Positions 41,984-52,489 of a stretch of DNA of 64,000 bases are shown here, piece after piece; the first letter of the stretch is position 1; every line of letters starts with the position of its first letter. The stretch is from Mesorhizobium sp. B2-3-4 (GTDB taxonomy: Bacteria > Pseudomonadota > Alphaproteobacteria > Rhizobiales > Rhizobiaceae). A program made the translations under genes and the position numbers. The notes under the pieces are model-generated. The model did no database searches. It saw only the letters and a program-made list of their open reading frames with translations, and had not been told where the DNA came from. Where the stretch lies: contig NZ_VFVY01000021.1 in the NCBI RefSeq assembly GCF_006442315.1, positions 79,024 through 143,023 of the forward strand. The letters are read 5' to 3'.

Positions 41984-42649
41984 TCAATCCGCGCCATGGC
42001 GCAACGCCAGCGCCGCCGCGACCGGCCCCAGCACGGCAAGAAACAGCGTCAGCGCGGCAAGAATGAGGAAAGGCTGCAGGAACGGATCGGGATTGGCCGT
42101 GGCGCCATAGCTGGCCGAAACGCCGAAGATCAGCACCGGGATGGTCAACGGCAACACCAGCACCGAAATCAGCAGCCCGCCGCGCGGCAGCGCCACCGCC
42201 ACCGCGGCGCCCACGGCACCGATAAAGGTGATGGCCGGCGTGCCGACCAGCAAAGTCAGCGCCGTGGCGCCTATGGCCAGCGGCTCCATGTTCATGAACA
42301 GGCCGAGCAGGGGTGCCGCGACCACCAGCGGCAGGACGCTCCCGGCCCAATGCGCCAGGCATTTCACCAGCACCGTCAGCGCCAGCATGTGCCGGTCATG
42401 GCCCAGCACCAAAAGATCGAGCGAGCCGTCCTCGCGGTCGGCCTGGAACAGCCGGTCGAGCCCGAGCAGGCATGCAAGCAACGCGCCGATCCACAGGATC
42501 GCCGGGCCGATGCGGGAAAGCAGCTTGAGGTCCGGCCCGACACCGAACGGGATGGTGGCGATGACCGCCAGGAAGAAGATGACGCCGGTCAGCGCCCCAC
42601 CGCCGGCGCGGATATTGAGGCGGATGTCGCGGGCAAAGAGGGCTAGCAT
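41984..42649 (-). CDS. ccmB: Heme exporter permease CcmB
   Basis: 221 residues from the ATG at 42649 (MLALFARDIRLNIRAGGGALTGVIFFL). Six membrane segments; family motifs ARDIRLNIRAGGG, GPDLKLLSRIGPAILWIGALLACLLGLDRLFQADREDGSLDLLVL near 50-95, and GTPAITFIGAVGAAVAVALPRGG near 150-172. Together with CcmA and CcmC it delivers heme to CcmE. The start lies at the edge of a repeat cluster that separates it from ccmA. Confidence 0.95.
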   Translation of the reverse strand: MLALFARDIRLNIRAGGGALTGVIFFLAVIATIPFGVGPDLKLLSRIGPAILWIGALLACLLGLDRLFQADREDGSLDLLVLGHDRHMLALTVLVKCLAHWAGSVLPLVVAAPLLGLFMNMEPLAIGATALTLLVGTPAITFIGAVGAAVAVALPRGGLLISVLVLPLTIPVLIFGVSASYGATANPDPFLQPFLILAALTLFLAVLGPVAAALALRHGAD

Positions 42650-42657
42650 GATGGGAG

Positions 42658-42915
42658 ACGCCCGCGCCCGGGCACCCCTCTCTGCCCTGCCGGGCATCTT
42701 CCCCTCAAGGGGGGAGATTGGCAGCTTATACGCCGCGCCAGCCTGCCAAGGTTGAAGATTGGCGAAAGTCGGGACGACATCTGATCTCCCCCCTTGAGGG
42801 GGGTGAGGAGTGGTCCGCGAAGCGGACGGGAAGCCAATTGCTTGGCTTTCCGAACGACGAACGCCCGAAGCGGCAGCGAAGGGCCGGGTCCGGCCGGACA
42901 GAGAGGGGCGCCTCG
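42658..42915. repeat. Mosaic of intergenic palindromic repeats between ccmB and ccmA
   Basis: Holds at least two oppositely oriented copies of the element seen at 5819-5980: one at about 42671-42721 (ctctctgccctgccgggcatc..ccccTcaaggggggagatt) and a second starting at 42783 (atctccccccttgaggggggtga). It continues with GTCCGC-gaa-GCGGAC and the CCGGCCGGACAGAGAGGG end at about 42890-42910. It splits a normally tight operon by 274 bp. Confidence 0.8.
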
Positions 42916-42923
42916 CGCGAACA

Positions 42924-43529
42924 TCAACCGGCCGCCCCCATCACCAGCCCCTGTCCATCAATCCCCAGCGGCAGATGCGTCGCCGCGACGATCATCCCAC
43001 CTTCCGCGCAATGCCCGCGCATCAGCGCCGCGAACCGTTCCTCCGAAGCCTTGTCCAACCCGGCCGTCGGCTCATCGAGCAGCCACACCGGCCGATGGCT
43101 GACCAGCAATTTCGCGATCGCCGCCCGCCGCCTTTGCCCGGTCGAGAGATAGCCGAACGGCAGATGGCCGATGCCATCAAGACCAACCGTTTCCAGCGCC
43201 TTTCCGACGCCGAGATGTCCCTCGCCGTTGAAGTCACGCCAGAAGCGCAAATTCTCCGCCACGCTCAACGCCGTCTTCATCGCGTTCTGATGGCCAAGAT
43301 AGTGACAGGCCGAAGCGACCGACGGGAATTCATCGCCGCCGCCTTCGACCACCACCTTGCCCTCAGCCTTCGGCAGCAGCCCGGCCACCACCCTGAGCAA
43401 GGTGGACTTGCCCGAACCGTTCGGCCCGGTGACGACCAGCGCCTGCCCGGCTTCCAACGCAAAGTCGATGCCGGAAAACACCGCCTCGCCGCCGCGCTCG
43501 CCGCCCAGATTTTCGGCGATCAGCCGCAT
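42924..43529 (-). CDS. ccmA: Heme exporter ATP-binding protein CcmA
   Basis: 201 residues from the ATG at 43529 (MRLIAENLGGERGGEAVFSGI). Walker A VTGPNGSGKSTLLRVV near 35, ABC signature GYLSTGQRRRAAIAKLL near 125, Walker B PVWLLDEPTAGLD near 148, switch His in VAATHLPL near 183. It powers heme handling by CcmB/CcmC for cytochrome c maturation. First gene of the minus-strand ccm group, divergent from acnA, with an Irr-like box in between. Confidence 0.95.
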   Translation of the reverse strand: MRLIAENLGGERGGEAVFSGIDFALEAGQALVVTGPNGSGKSTLLRVVAGLLPKAEGKVVVEGGGDEFPSVASACHYLGHQNAMKTALSVAENLRFWRDFNGEGHLGVGKALETVGLDGIGHLPFGYLSTGQRRRAAIAKLLVSHRPVWLLDEPTAGLDKASEERFAALMRGHCAEGGMIVAATHLPLGIDGQGLVMGAAG

Positions 43530-43596
43530 CCCTTGCCTGTCCCCGCAACGATGCGGCACGGTCGCTGCCGCATCGCACAAATTTGCTTTGCAACTG

Positions 43597-43613
43597 TCTA
43601 GAACTATTCCAGG
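43597..43613. promoter_or_regulatory. Irr/ICE-like palindrome between ccmA and acnA
   Basis: TCTAGAACTATTCCAGG matches the alphaproteobacterial iron-control (ICE) motif pattern TTTAGAA-NNN-TTCTAAA at 10 of 14 arm positions. It lies 68 bp upstream of ccmA and ~200 bp upstream of acnA. Both neighbours are iron-dependent functions (heme handling and a 4Fe-4S aconitase), the kind of genes Irr controls. Motif is visible; binding is inferred. Confidence 0.5.
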
Positions 43614-43814
43614 AAATTCTCTATATGCGGGTCATCCGTGCCAGCGGTCGGCACGGGAACAGAATTTGCGCCGAACCAGCGCACGCGCCGCCTTGAACGG
43701 CTCGGGTTGCTTGGGAGCGGACAGCGGAAATGGCCGTACCCGCACCTTTGCGCGTGATTGCATGCCATCGGAGTCCGTTCCCTTTCAGGCTGAACAGACA
43801 AGGACGGATCGCAC

Positions 43815-46505
<2,691 letters not shown>

Positions 46506-46510
46506 AGATA

Positions 46511-46574
46511 GGGAGTAGTGAGTAGGAAGTAGTGAATAGGGAAACCAGTCTCACTACTCACTACTCACTACTGC
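46511..46574. repeat. Inverted repeat built of tandem 7-nt units (AGTAGTG type)
   Basis: Left arm AGTAGTG-AGTAGGA-AGTAGTG-AATAGGG (from 46513) and right arm the complement of AGTAGTG repeated three times, with a ~10-bp loop. Lies in the 62-bp space between convergent acnA and the ceramidase-like gene; the right arm carries that gene's TAG stop. Same family as 21521-21625. Confidence 0.88.
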
Positions 46575-47233
46575 CTGCCCCGCCCGAACCGCGCCGTCGC
46601 CGCCAGCAACACCCCCAGCATCAGCCCGTTGAGGAGATGCCACAGGAAATGCGTGCCGAGCGGGAAGCTGGCGCAGACCACCGGGTCGATCATGCGGCAG
46701 ATGACCGACACGACGAAGATCGCCGACCCAGCCAGATTGTACCAGCCGGCCCGGTTGCCGCTCGCCGCCACCCACACACCGAAGAAGGCCAGCGCCAGGA
46801 ATGGCGGCAGATAGCCCGTCGTGCCGTTCGACGCCTGGCGCAACCAGTCCGGCACAACGAACGTGATCGCGCCCGCAACGATATAGAAGACGACGAAGAT
46901 AACGATCGCCTTGCCCCAGTCCAGGCCGAGGAAGCGGCGCAGATTGAACAGCGTATAGGCCAGCGTGAAGCCGGCGATCGGCAGCACGTCGACCCAGACG
47001 GTGCCCTTGGTGGCAAAGGTATGGAAGATGGTGGAGCCGATGCCGATCGCCACCACCCACCAGGCCAGAATCTCGGCGAAGGTGCCGGTTTTGCGCCGTC
47101 GCACCTCCCGTACGCCCCACAGTCCAGCGGCAATGAAGGCAAGATTCGTCAAAGCATTGACCGGCTCGGACCAAAGTCCAGCGCCGGTGCGCTCGCAATA
47201 GAGATCGACGGGAGTGAGGAGAACCTGCCACAT
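46568..47233 (-). CDS. Ceramidase-like (CREST family) membrane hydrolase
   Basis: 221 residues from the ATG at 47233 (MWQVLLTPVDLYCERTGAGLWSEPVNALTNLAF). Seven membrane segments and the CREST-type active-site residues: CERTG...WSEPVNALTN near 14-28, Ser and His in GIGSTIFHTFATKGTVWVDVLPI near 67-88 (Asp included), and late His residues in GTHFLWHLLNG near 198. These match alkaline ceramidase/hemolysin-III-type hydrolases, which use a zinc. Substrate in a rhizobium could be a sphingolipid-like or ornithine lipid amide. Stop codon comes from the heptamer repeat. Confidence 0.85.
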   Translation of the reverse strand: MWQVLLTPVDLYCERTGAGLWSEPVNALTNLAFIAAGLWGVREVRRRKTGTFAEILAWWVVAIGIGSTIFHTFATKGTVWVDVLPIAGFTLAYTLFNLRRFLGLDWGKAIVIFVVFYIVAGAITFVVPDWLRQASNGTTGYLPPFLALAFFGVWVAASGNRAGWYNLAGSAIFVVSVICRMIDPVVCASFPLGTHFLWHLLNGLMLGVLLAATARFGRGRQ

Positions 47234-47419
47234 GGGGATGATGCCGCCGCTGAATCGAACCACGCCTGGAAATGCAGTGGCTTCTCCTATTGCGGGCTTA
47301 CCCCTTAGTTGCAACGGTAAAATTTCACCGCAACGTGACTTCCCGTTGACTTCCGGTTCTGCCACATACTTCGACAAAGCAGAACAAAGCCGGCATCACC
47401 GGCGGGAATTGGAATGGTC

Positions 47420-48199
47420 ATGGCCTCGCGAAGATTCCTGTGGCTGGCAGCCTTCGCGCTGGCTTTCTCGGCGTTTGCCGGTGCCGGGCATGCGGGCGAG
47501 GCCGAACGAATTCAGGCGGACAAGCCGCAGCAGGACAAGCCGCTCGGCGTGGTCGAACTGTTCACCAGCCAGGGCTGCAGCTCCTGCCCGCCTGCGGATG
47601 CCTTTTTCGCCGAACTCGCGACAAGGCAAGACCTTGTCACGCTCGCCTATCACGTCGACTATTGGGACTATCTCGGCTGGAAGGACACGCTCGGCCGCAA
47701 GGAGAATACCGAGCGGCAATATGACTATATGCGCTATTTCGGCAGCCGTTCGGTCTACACGCCGCAGGCCGTCATTAACGGCCGTGTGCATGTCAACGGC
47801 GGCAATCGCGCCGAGGTCGACGGCGCGCTCGCCCGAATGGCCCGAAACGGCGAAGGCATGCGCGTGCCCATCAAGGTCAGCCGCACCAGCGACCGCGTCA
47901 TCATCGACACCGGCGATGCCGGCGAGGGTCCGAACGATGCCCATGTCGTCATCGTCTATTTCGAGGCGCCGCAGGCCGTCAAAATCGCCCAGGGCGAGAA
48001 CTCCGGCCGCAAGATGACCTATTGGAACGCGGTCACCGGAATCCAGACCGCCGGCATGTGGCACGGCAAGGCGCAGCGCTTCGAATTGCCGCTGAGCGAG
48101 ATCACCAAGAAGGGCGGCTGCGCCGTGCTTCTGCAGTCGGTCGGCAAGGATGGCTTGCCGGGTCCGATCCTGGGTGCGGCTTTCATCCACAAACCCTGA
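47420..48199 (+). CDS. DUF1223 secreted thioredoxin-like protein
   Basis: 259 residues from MASRRFLWLAAFALAFSAFAGAGHAG (47420; an ATG two codons earlier is possible). Signal peptide ends after GHA. The mature protein has a thioredoxin-like fold with VVELFTSQGCSSCPPADAFFAELA (CSSC near residue 55), AYHVDYWDYLGWKDTLGRKENTERQYDYMRYFGSRSVYTPQAVINGRVHVNGGN near 78-130, the DUF1223 signature. A periplasmic redox role is likely. Confidence 0.9.
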   Translation: MASRRFLWLAAFALAFSAFAGAGHAGEAERIQADKPQQDKPLGVVELFTSQGCSSCPPADAFFAELATRQDLVTLAYHVDYWDYLGWKDTLGRKENTERQYDYMRYFGSRSVYTPQAVINGRVHVNGGNRAEVDGALARMARNGEGMRVPIKVSRTSDRVIIDTGDAGEGPNDAHVVIVYFEAPQAVKIAQGENSGRKMTYWNAVTGIQTAGMWHGKAQRFELPLSEITKKGGCAVLLQSVGKDGLPGPILGAAFIHKP

Positions 48200-48281
48200 T
48201 CCGGGCCTGCCTCGACCGTAAGCGGCAGCGCTCCGGCGCAGTGACCTGCGGGCGATTTCCGCACGGGTCCCTCAAGCAGTG

Positions 48282-49667
48282 CTAGTGCCCGGTCAGGCGA
48301 TCGGCAAAGGCAGCGAGGCGTGAGGTCCGGCCCAAACCGTTCGCTTCACGCCGGTCGGCGATCCGGTAGAGCTGGTACATGGTGTGGACGCCGAGCCAGC
48401 GCAGCGGCTCGGGTTCCCATTTCTTGACCGTGCGGTTGACCCACGGCAGCCGGGTCAGCTCGGTGTCACGGCCAAGCACCAGGTCGCGCAAGGTGCGGCC
48501 CGACAGGTTGGAACTCGACACCCCGAGCCCGACATAGCCGCCGGCCCAGCCGATGCCGCTCTCACGGTCGAAGCCTGATGTGGTGCACCAGTCGCGCGGC
48601 ACGCCGAGCGTACCGCACCAGGCATGGTCGAGGCGCACGCCTTTGGTCTGCGGCAGCAGCCGGGTCAGCACCTCGTGCAACTGATCGATCGTCGCCTGCT
48701 GGGTCTGGCCCCGCACATCGGTGCGCGAGCCGAAGCGATAGGGAACGCCGCGGCCGCCCATGGCGATGCGGCCTTCGCGCGTGCGCTGCGCGTAGCAATA
48801 GGTGTGGGCGGCATCGCCCAGCACCTCGTAGCCGTTCCAGCCGATCTTGTCCCAGAGTTCTTGCGGCAGCTTCTCGGTCACCACGATGGCGCTGTTCAGC
48901 GGCAGCCAGAGACGCTCATAGCCGGGAATGCCCGCGGTGAAGCCTTCGGTGGCGCGGACGATCTTTTCGGCCCGCACGATGCCCCTTGACGTGGTGACCT
49001 TGCCCTTCTCGATCGCCAGGACCTGCGTCTGCTCATAGATCGGAACGCCGGCGCGCGCCACCGCCGCCGCCAGCCCCTGCACCAGCTTGGCCGGCTGCAC
49101 GCGCGCGACATTGCGGACCACGAAACCGCCGAGCGCCTTGTCGATGGCGATGCGCTGGCGCGCCTCGCGCGCGTCGAGGAAGGCAAGCCGCTCCGGCGGC
49201 ATCGCCCACGCCAGCAGTTCGTCGTACTCGGCCCTGGCGCGCTGCAGCTGCGCGGCATTGGTGGCGACGGTCATGTTGTCGACGCGGCGGATATCGGCAT
49301 CGATGGCTTCGGCCTCTGCCACCGCGATCACTTCGTCGACCGAACCGAACATGGCGCGTTGCATGTCGATCACCGCGCCGCGCGACGACCTCTTAGCGTA
49401 TTTCTCGCGCGACCAGCTGAACCCACCCGACAGCCAGCCGCCATTGCGGCCCGAGGCGCCGAACCCGGCGAACTCCTTCTCGACGATGACGATGCGCAGC
49501 GCAGGCTGCGCCTTCTTCAGGTAATAGGCGGTCCACAGCCCGGTATAGCCGGCGCCGACGATGCAGACATCGGCCTCGATATCGCCAGGCAGAGGCGGGC
49601 GATATCGAGGCACGCCGCCTATGTCGGCATACCAGAACGACACGTCGCCATTGTGCTCGGCTTGCAT
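48282..49667 (-). CDS. FAD-dependent amine/amino-acid oxidase (PuuB/DadA type)
   Basis: 461 residues. FAD-binding ADVCIVGAGYTGLWTAYYLKKAQPALRIVIVEKEFAGFGASGRNGGWLSGG near 32-82 (dinucleotide fold and GASGRNGG), late flavin motif GIGWAGGYVGLGVSSSNLSGRTLRDLV near 390-415. Fits glycine-oxidase/gamma-glutamylputrescine oxidase-type enzymes. It is the last gene of a six-gene operon with a polyamine-type ABC transporter and an XRE-cupin regulator, so an imported amine is the likely substrate. Confidence 0.9.
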   Translation of the reverse strand: MQAEHNGDVSFWYADIGGVPRYRPPLPGDIEADVCIVGAGYTGLWTAYYLKKAQPALRIVIVEKEFAGFGASGRNGGWLSGGFSWSREKYAKRSSRGAVIDMQRAMFGSVDEVIAVAEAEAIDADIRRVDNMTVATNAAQLQRARAEYDELLAWAMPPERLAFLDAREARQRIAIDKALGGFVVRNVARVQPAKLVQGLAAAVARAGVPIYEQTQVLAIEKGKVTTSRGIVRAEKIVRATEGFTAGIPGYERLWLPLNSAIVVTEKLPQELWDKIGWNGYEVLGDAAHTYCYAQRTREGRIAMGGRGVPYRFGSRTDVRGQTQQATIDQLHEVLTRLLPQTKGVRLDHAWCGTLGVPRDWCTTSGFDRESGIGWAGGYVGLGVSSSNLSGRTLRDLVLGRDTELTRLPWVNRTVKKWEPEPLRWLGVHTMYQLYRIADRREANGLGRTSRLAAFADRLTGH

Positions 49668-49688
49668 TTTTTCAGATCCGTTTCGAAA

Positions 49689-50801
49689 TCAGGTGAGGGT
49701 CAGGTCGGCCTGGTCGTCATCGGCGAGCAGCTTCACGTCGCTGCCGGAGAACAGCAGATCGACCTCATCGCCAATGGCGAAGGACTGCGCCTCGAGCGTC
49801 GAGCGCACGATCGCCTTCGAGCCGTCGGCCAGATCGACCTCATATTTCGAACCCGAACCGAGATAGATGGCTTCGCCGATACGCCCGGCGAGCCGATTGC
49901 GGCCTTCATCCGCCGCGCCGCGACGGGCGAGCGCCAGCTTTTCCGGCCGCAGCAGCATGACCGGCCGGCCGCCATTGGCGAGACGCCTGGCCGTCACCAC
50001 TTTCTGGCCTGATATTTCGATCGCCGTTTCGCCTCCGGAGGTGGCAGCGTCGCCGCGCAGCACCGTGGAATCGCCGATGAACTTGCCGACGAACAACGTC
50101 GCCGGCTCGTCATAGAGTTCCCGCCCGGTGCCGATCTGTTCGATGCCGCCCCGGTTGAACACGGCGATGCGGTCCGACAGCACCAGCGCCTCTTCCTGGT
50201 CGTGCGTGACATAGACGAAGGTGGTGCCGAGCTCGCGGTGGATGCGCTTGATTTCGAGCTGCAGCCATTCACGCAGCTTCTTGTCGAGCGCGCCGAGCGG
50301 CTCGTCCATCAACAGCAGCGGCGGATCGAAGACGATGGCGCGCGCCAGCGCCACGCGCTGCTGCTGGCCGCCGGAAAGCTCACTGGGAAACCGATGGCTG
50401 AAATCGGCCATCTTGACCATGTCCAGCGCCTGGCGGACACGGCGTTCGCGTTCCGCCCCGGCAATGCCGCGCAGCGCCAGCGGATAGGCGACATTGCGTC
50501 CGACCGTCATGTGCGGAAACAGTGCATAGTGCTGGAACACCACGCCGATATTGCGCTTGTGCGCCGGCACGCCGACGACACTCTTTTCCCCGACCAGCAG
50601 GCTGCCGCTGGTCACGTCGGTGAAGCCGGCAATGACGTTCAGCGTCGTCGTCTTGCCTGACCCGCTCGGTCCGAGCAGCGTCATGAATTCACCGGGTTCG
50701 ATCCTGAGCGACACGCCGTCCAGCGCCTTGAAGTTTCCATAGGCCTTGCTGACCTTGGCGAGGTCGATCGCGGCACCCCGATTTTCCGCTCGCGGGTTCA
50801 T
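49689..50801 (-). CDS. Polyamine-type ABC transporter ATP-binding protein
   Basis: 370 residues from MNPRAENRGAAIDLAKVSKAYGNFKALDGVSL (50801). Walker A LLGPSGSGKTTTLNVIAGF near 45, signature FPSELSGGQQQRVALARAI near 145, Walker B PLLLMDEPLGALDKKLRE near 165, switch His in VYVTHDQEEAL near 200, and a C-terminal TOBE/OB domain (residues ~245-370, VMLLRPEKLAL, GEAIYLGSGSKYEVDL). PotA/PotG-like. Overlaps the preceding permease gene by 4 bp. Confidence 0.94.
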   Translation of the reverse strand: MNPRAENRGAAIDLAKVSKAYGNFKALDGVSLRIEPGEFMTLLGPSGSGKTTTLNVIAGFTDVTSGSLLVGEKSVVGVPAHKRNIGVVFQHYALFPHMTVGRNVAYPLALRGIAGAERERRVRQALDMVKMADFSHRFPSELSGGQQQRVALARAIVFDPPLLLMDEPLGALDKKLREWLQLEIKRIHRELGTTFVYVTHDQEEALVLSDRIAVFNRGGIEQIGTGRELYDEPATLFVGKFIGDSTVLRGDAATSGGETAIEISGQKVVTARRLANGGRPVMLLRPEKLALARRGAADEGRNRLAGRIGEAIYLGSGSKYEVDLADGSKAIVRSTLEAQSFAIGDEVDLLFSGSDVKLLADDDQADLTLT

Positions 50802-51595
50802 AGGCGTCCTTTCCGCTCGCGGCCGAGAAGCAGCATGCCGCCGCCGATCAGCAGTGTCGTGGCGCAAAACAGGATGGTGCCGACTGCTGCCACCGTCGGG
50901 TCGGCGTCGCGCGTGATCGAGGCGAAGATCTGCACCGGCAATGTCTTGAGATAGGGGTTGGTGATGAAGAGCGACACGACGATCTCGTCGAAGGACGTGG
51001 CGAAGGCGAACAGCAGGCCCGACAGCATGCCGGGCAGGATCAGAGGCAGCGTCACGGTGCGGAATGTCGTCACCGCGCCGGCGCCCAGGCTTGCCGCCGC
51101 CGTCTCCAGCCGCCTGTCGAACACTTCCAGATTGGCAGAGACGGCGATCAGAACGAAGGGCAGCGCCAGTATGGTGTGCGCCAGCACGAAGCCGGTCAGT
51201 GTTCCAACCAGATGCGCGTCGAGATAGACGGCATAGATGCCGATCGCCAGCACCACGCCCGGCACCACCATCGGCGTCAGCATCAGCATGCGCAGGACGG
51301 TGGCCGGCCGTGCCCGCATCCGGTCGAGGCCGAAGGCCGCCAGCGTGCCCAGCACTGTCGCCAGCACCGCGACGATCGAGGCGACCTTCAGCGAGTTGAG
51401 GAAGCTCGACGACCAATCGGGATTGGTGAAGAAATTCTGGTACCACTGCCAGGAAAAACCCTGCGGCGGAAACGCCAGCGACTTGTTTTCGTTGAACGAC
51501 ATCGGGATGACGACGAGCGTCGGCGCGACCAGCCATACCGCCACCAGCACGCAGACCAGGCCGAGAATGACGCGGGTGAGCGGCTTCATCTCCAT
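50798..51595 (-). CDS. Polyamine-type ABC permease (PotC-like)
   Basis: 265 residues from MEMKPLTRVILGLVCVLVAVWLVAPTLVVIPMSFNE (51595). Six membrane segments; the EAA-type loop is ETAAASLGAGAVTTFRTVTLPLILPGMLSGLLFAFATSFDEIVVSLF near 180-225, typical of PotC/PotI. Its start overlaps the stop of the upstream permease gene by one base (TGATG), and its end overlaps the ATPase gene by ATGA, so three genes are translationally chained. Confidence 0.93.
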   Translation of the reverse strand: MEMKPLTRVILGLVCVLVAVWLVAPTLVVIPMSFNENKSLAFPPQGFSWQWYQNFFTNPDWSSSFLNSLKVASIVAVLATVLGTLAAFGLDRMRARPATVLRMLMLTPMVVPGVVLAIGIYAVYLDAHLVGTLTGFVLAHTILALPFVLIAVSANLEVFDRRLETAAASLGAGAVTTFRTVTLPLILPGMLSGLLFAFATSFDEIVVSLFITNPYLKTLPVQIFASITRDADPTVAAVGTILFCATTLLIGGGMLLLGRERKGRL

Positions 51596-52464
51596 CAGCG
51601 CCGCCCCGCTTCCCGGTAGCGTGAGCGCATCACCGGCGCCGCCAGCGCCAGGAGCACGAAGGTGGCAACCAGCAGCACCACGCCCATGGCGCCGCCCCGG
51701 CCCCACTGCAGAAGGCTGAGCACCTGCGTCTGCACCAGCGTCGACAACATGGTCGAGCGCGGCCCGCCGAGCAGCGCCGGGGTGATGTAGAAGCCGAGCG
51801 CCAGGATGAAGACGATGATCGCGCCGGCGTACACCCCCGGCAGCGACAGCGGCAGATAAATGGTGAAGAAAGCGCGGGATGGCCGCGCCCCGAGGCTTTG
51901 CGCCGCCCGCATCAACCGCAGATCGATGCCTTTCATCACCGAGTAGAGCGGCAGGATCATGAAAGGCAGCAGCACCTGCGCCATGCCGATCACCACGCCG
52001 GTCTGGGTGCGGATCAGCCGGACGCCGTCAAAACCGGCCGATCTGAGCAGCGAGTTGATGACGCCGGAATCCTGCAGCAGGATCACCCAGGAGAGCGTGC
52101 GCACGACGCCGCTCACCCAGAACGGGATCAGCACGCAGAGCACCAGTGCGAGCCGCACGCGCGGCCCGACGGCGGTCATCAGGTAGGCGTAGGGATAAGC
52201 GCAGATGATGCAGACCAGCGTGACCCAGGCCGAAATGACGAAGGTGCGTTGGAGCACCGTCAGATTGACCGGCGTGCCGAAGAACCAGACATAGTTCTGG
52301 GCGCCCCATTGCGGCTCCGAAAGGCTGCGCAGGACGATGGTGAGAAGCGGATAGCCGATAACGGCCGCCAGCAGCAGAAGCGCCGGCAGCGTGAGCGCGA
52401 ACGGCCGCCATGCCCTGCCGGCCCATTTCGGGGCCGAAGGCGTCGTCGGGTCGAGCGCGCTCAC
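51595..52464 (-). CDS. Polyamine-type ABC permease (PotB-like)
   Basis: 289 residues. Six membrane segments; motifs VGPRVRLALVLCVLIPFWVSGVVRTLSWVILLQDSGVINSLL near 100-140 and the EAA loop RAAQSLGARPSRAFFTIYLPLSLPGVYAGAIIVFILALGFYITPALLGGP near 190-240, as in PotB/PotH. Pairs with the permease encoded downstream. 25 bp after the binding-protein gene. Confidence 0.93.
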   Translation of the reverse strand: MSALDPTTPSAPKWAGRAWRPFALTLPALLLLAAVIGYPLLTIVLRSLSEPQWGAQNYVWFFGTPVNLTVLQRTFVISAWVTLVCIICAYPYAYLMTAVGPRVRLALVLCVLIPFWVSGVVRTLSWVILLQDSGVINSLLRSAGFDGVRLIRTQTGVVIGMAQVLLPFMILPLYSVMKGIDLRLMRAAQSLGARPSRAFFTIYLPLSLPGVYAGAIIVFILALGFYITPALLGGPRSTMLSTLVQTQVLSLLQWGRGGAMGVVLLVATFVLLALAAPVMRSRYREAGRR

Positions 52465-52489
52465 CTGGCTTTGCTCCCGCGTGAGCCGG

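Noticed and set aside
42671..42840. Possible CRISPR-like array from repeated cccccttgagggggg blocks
   Set aside because: Copies are inverted and unevenly spaced with no spacers of constant length; they are intergenic palindromes.
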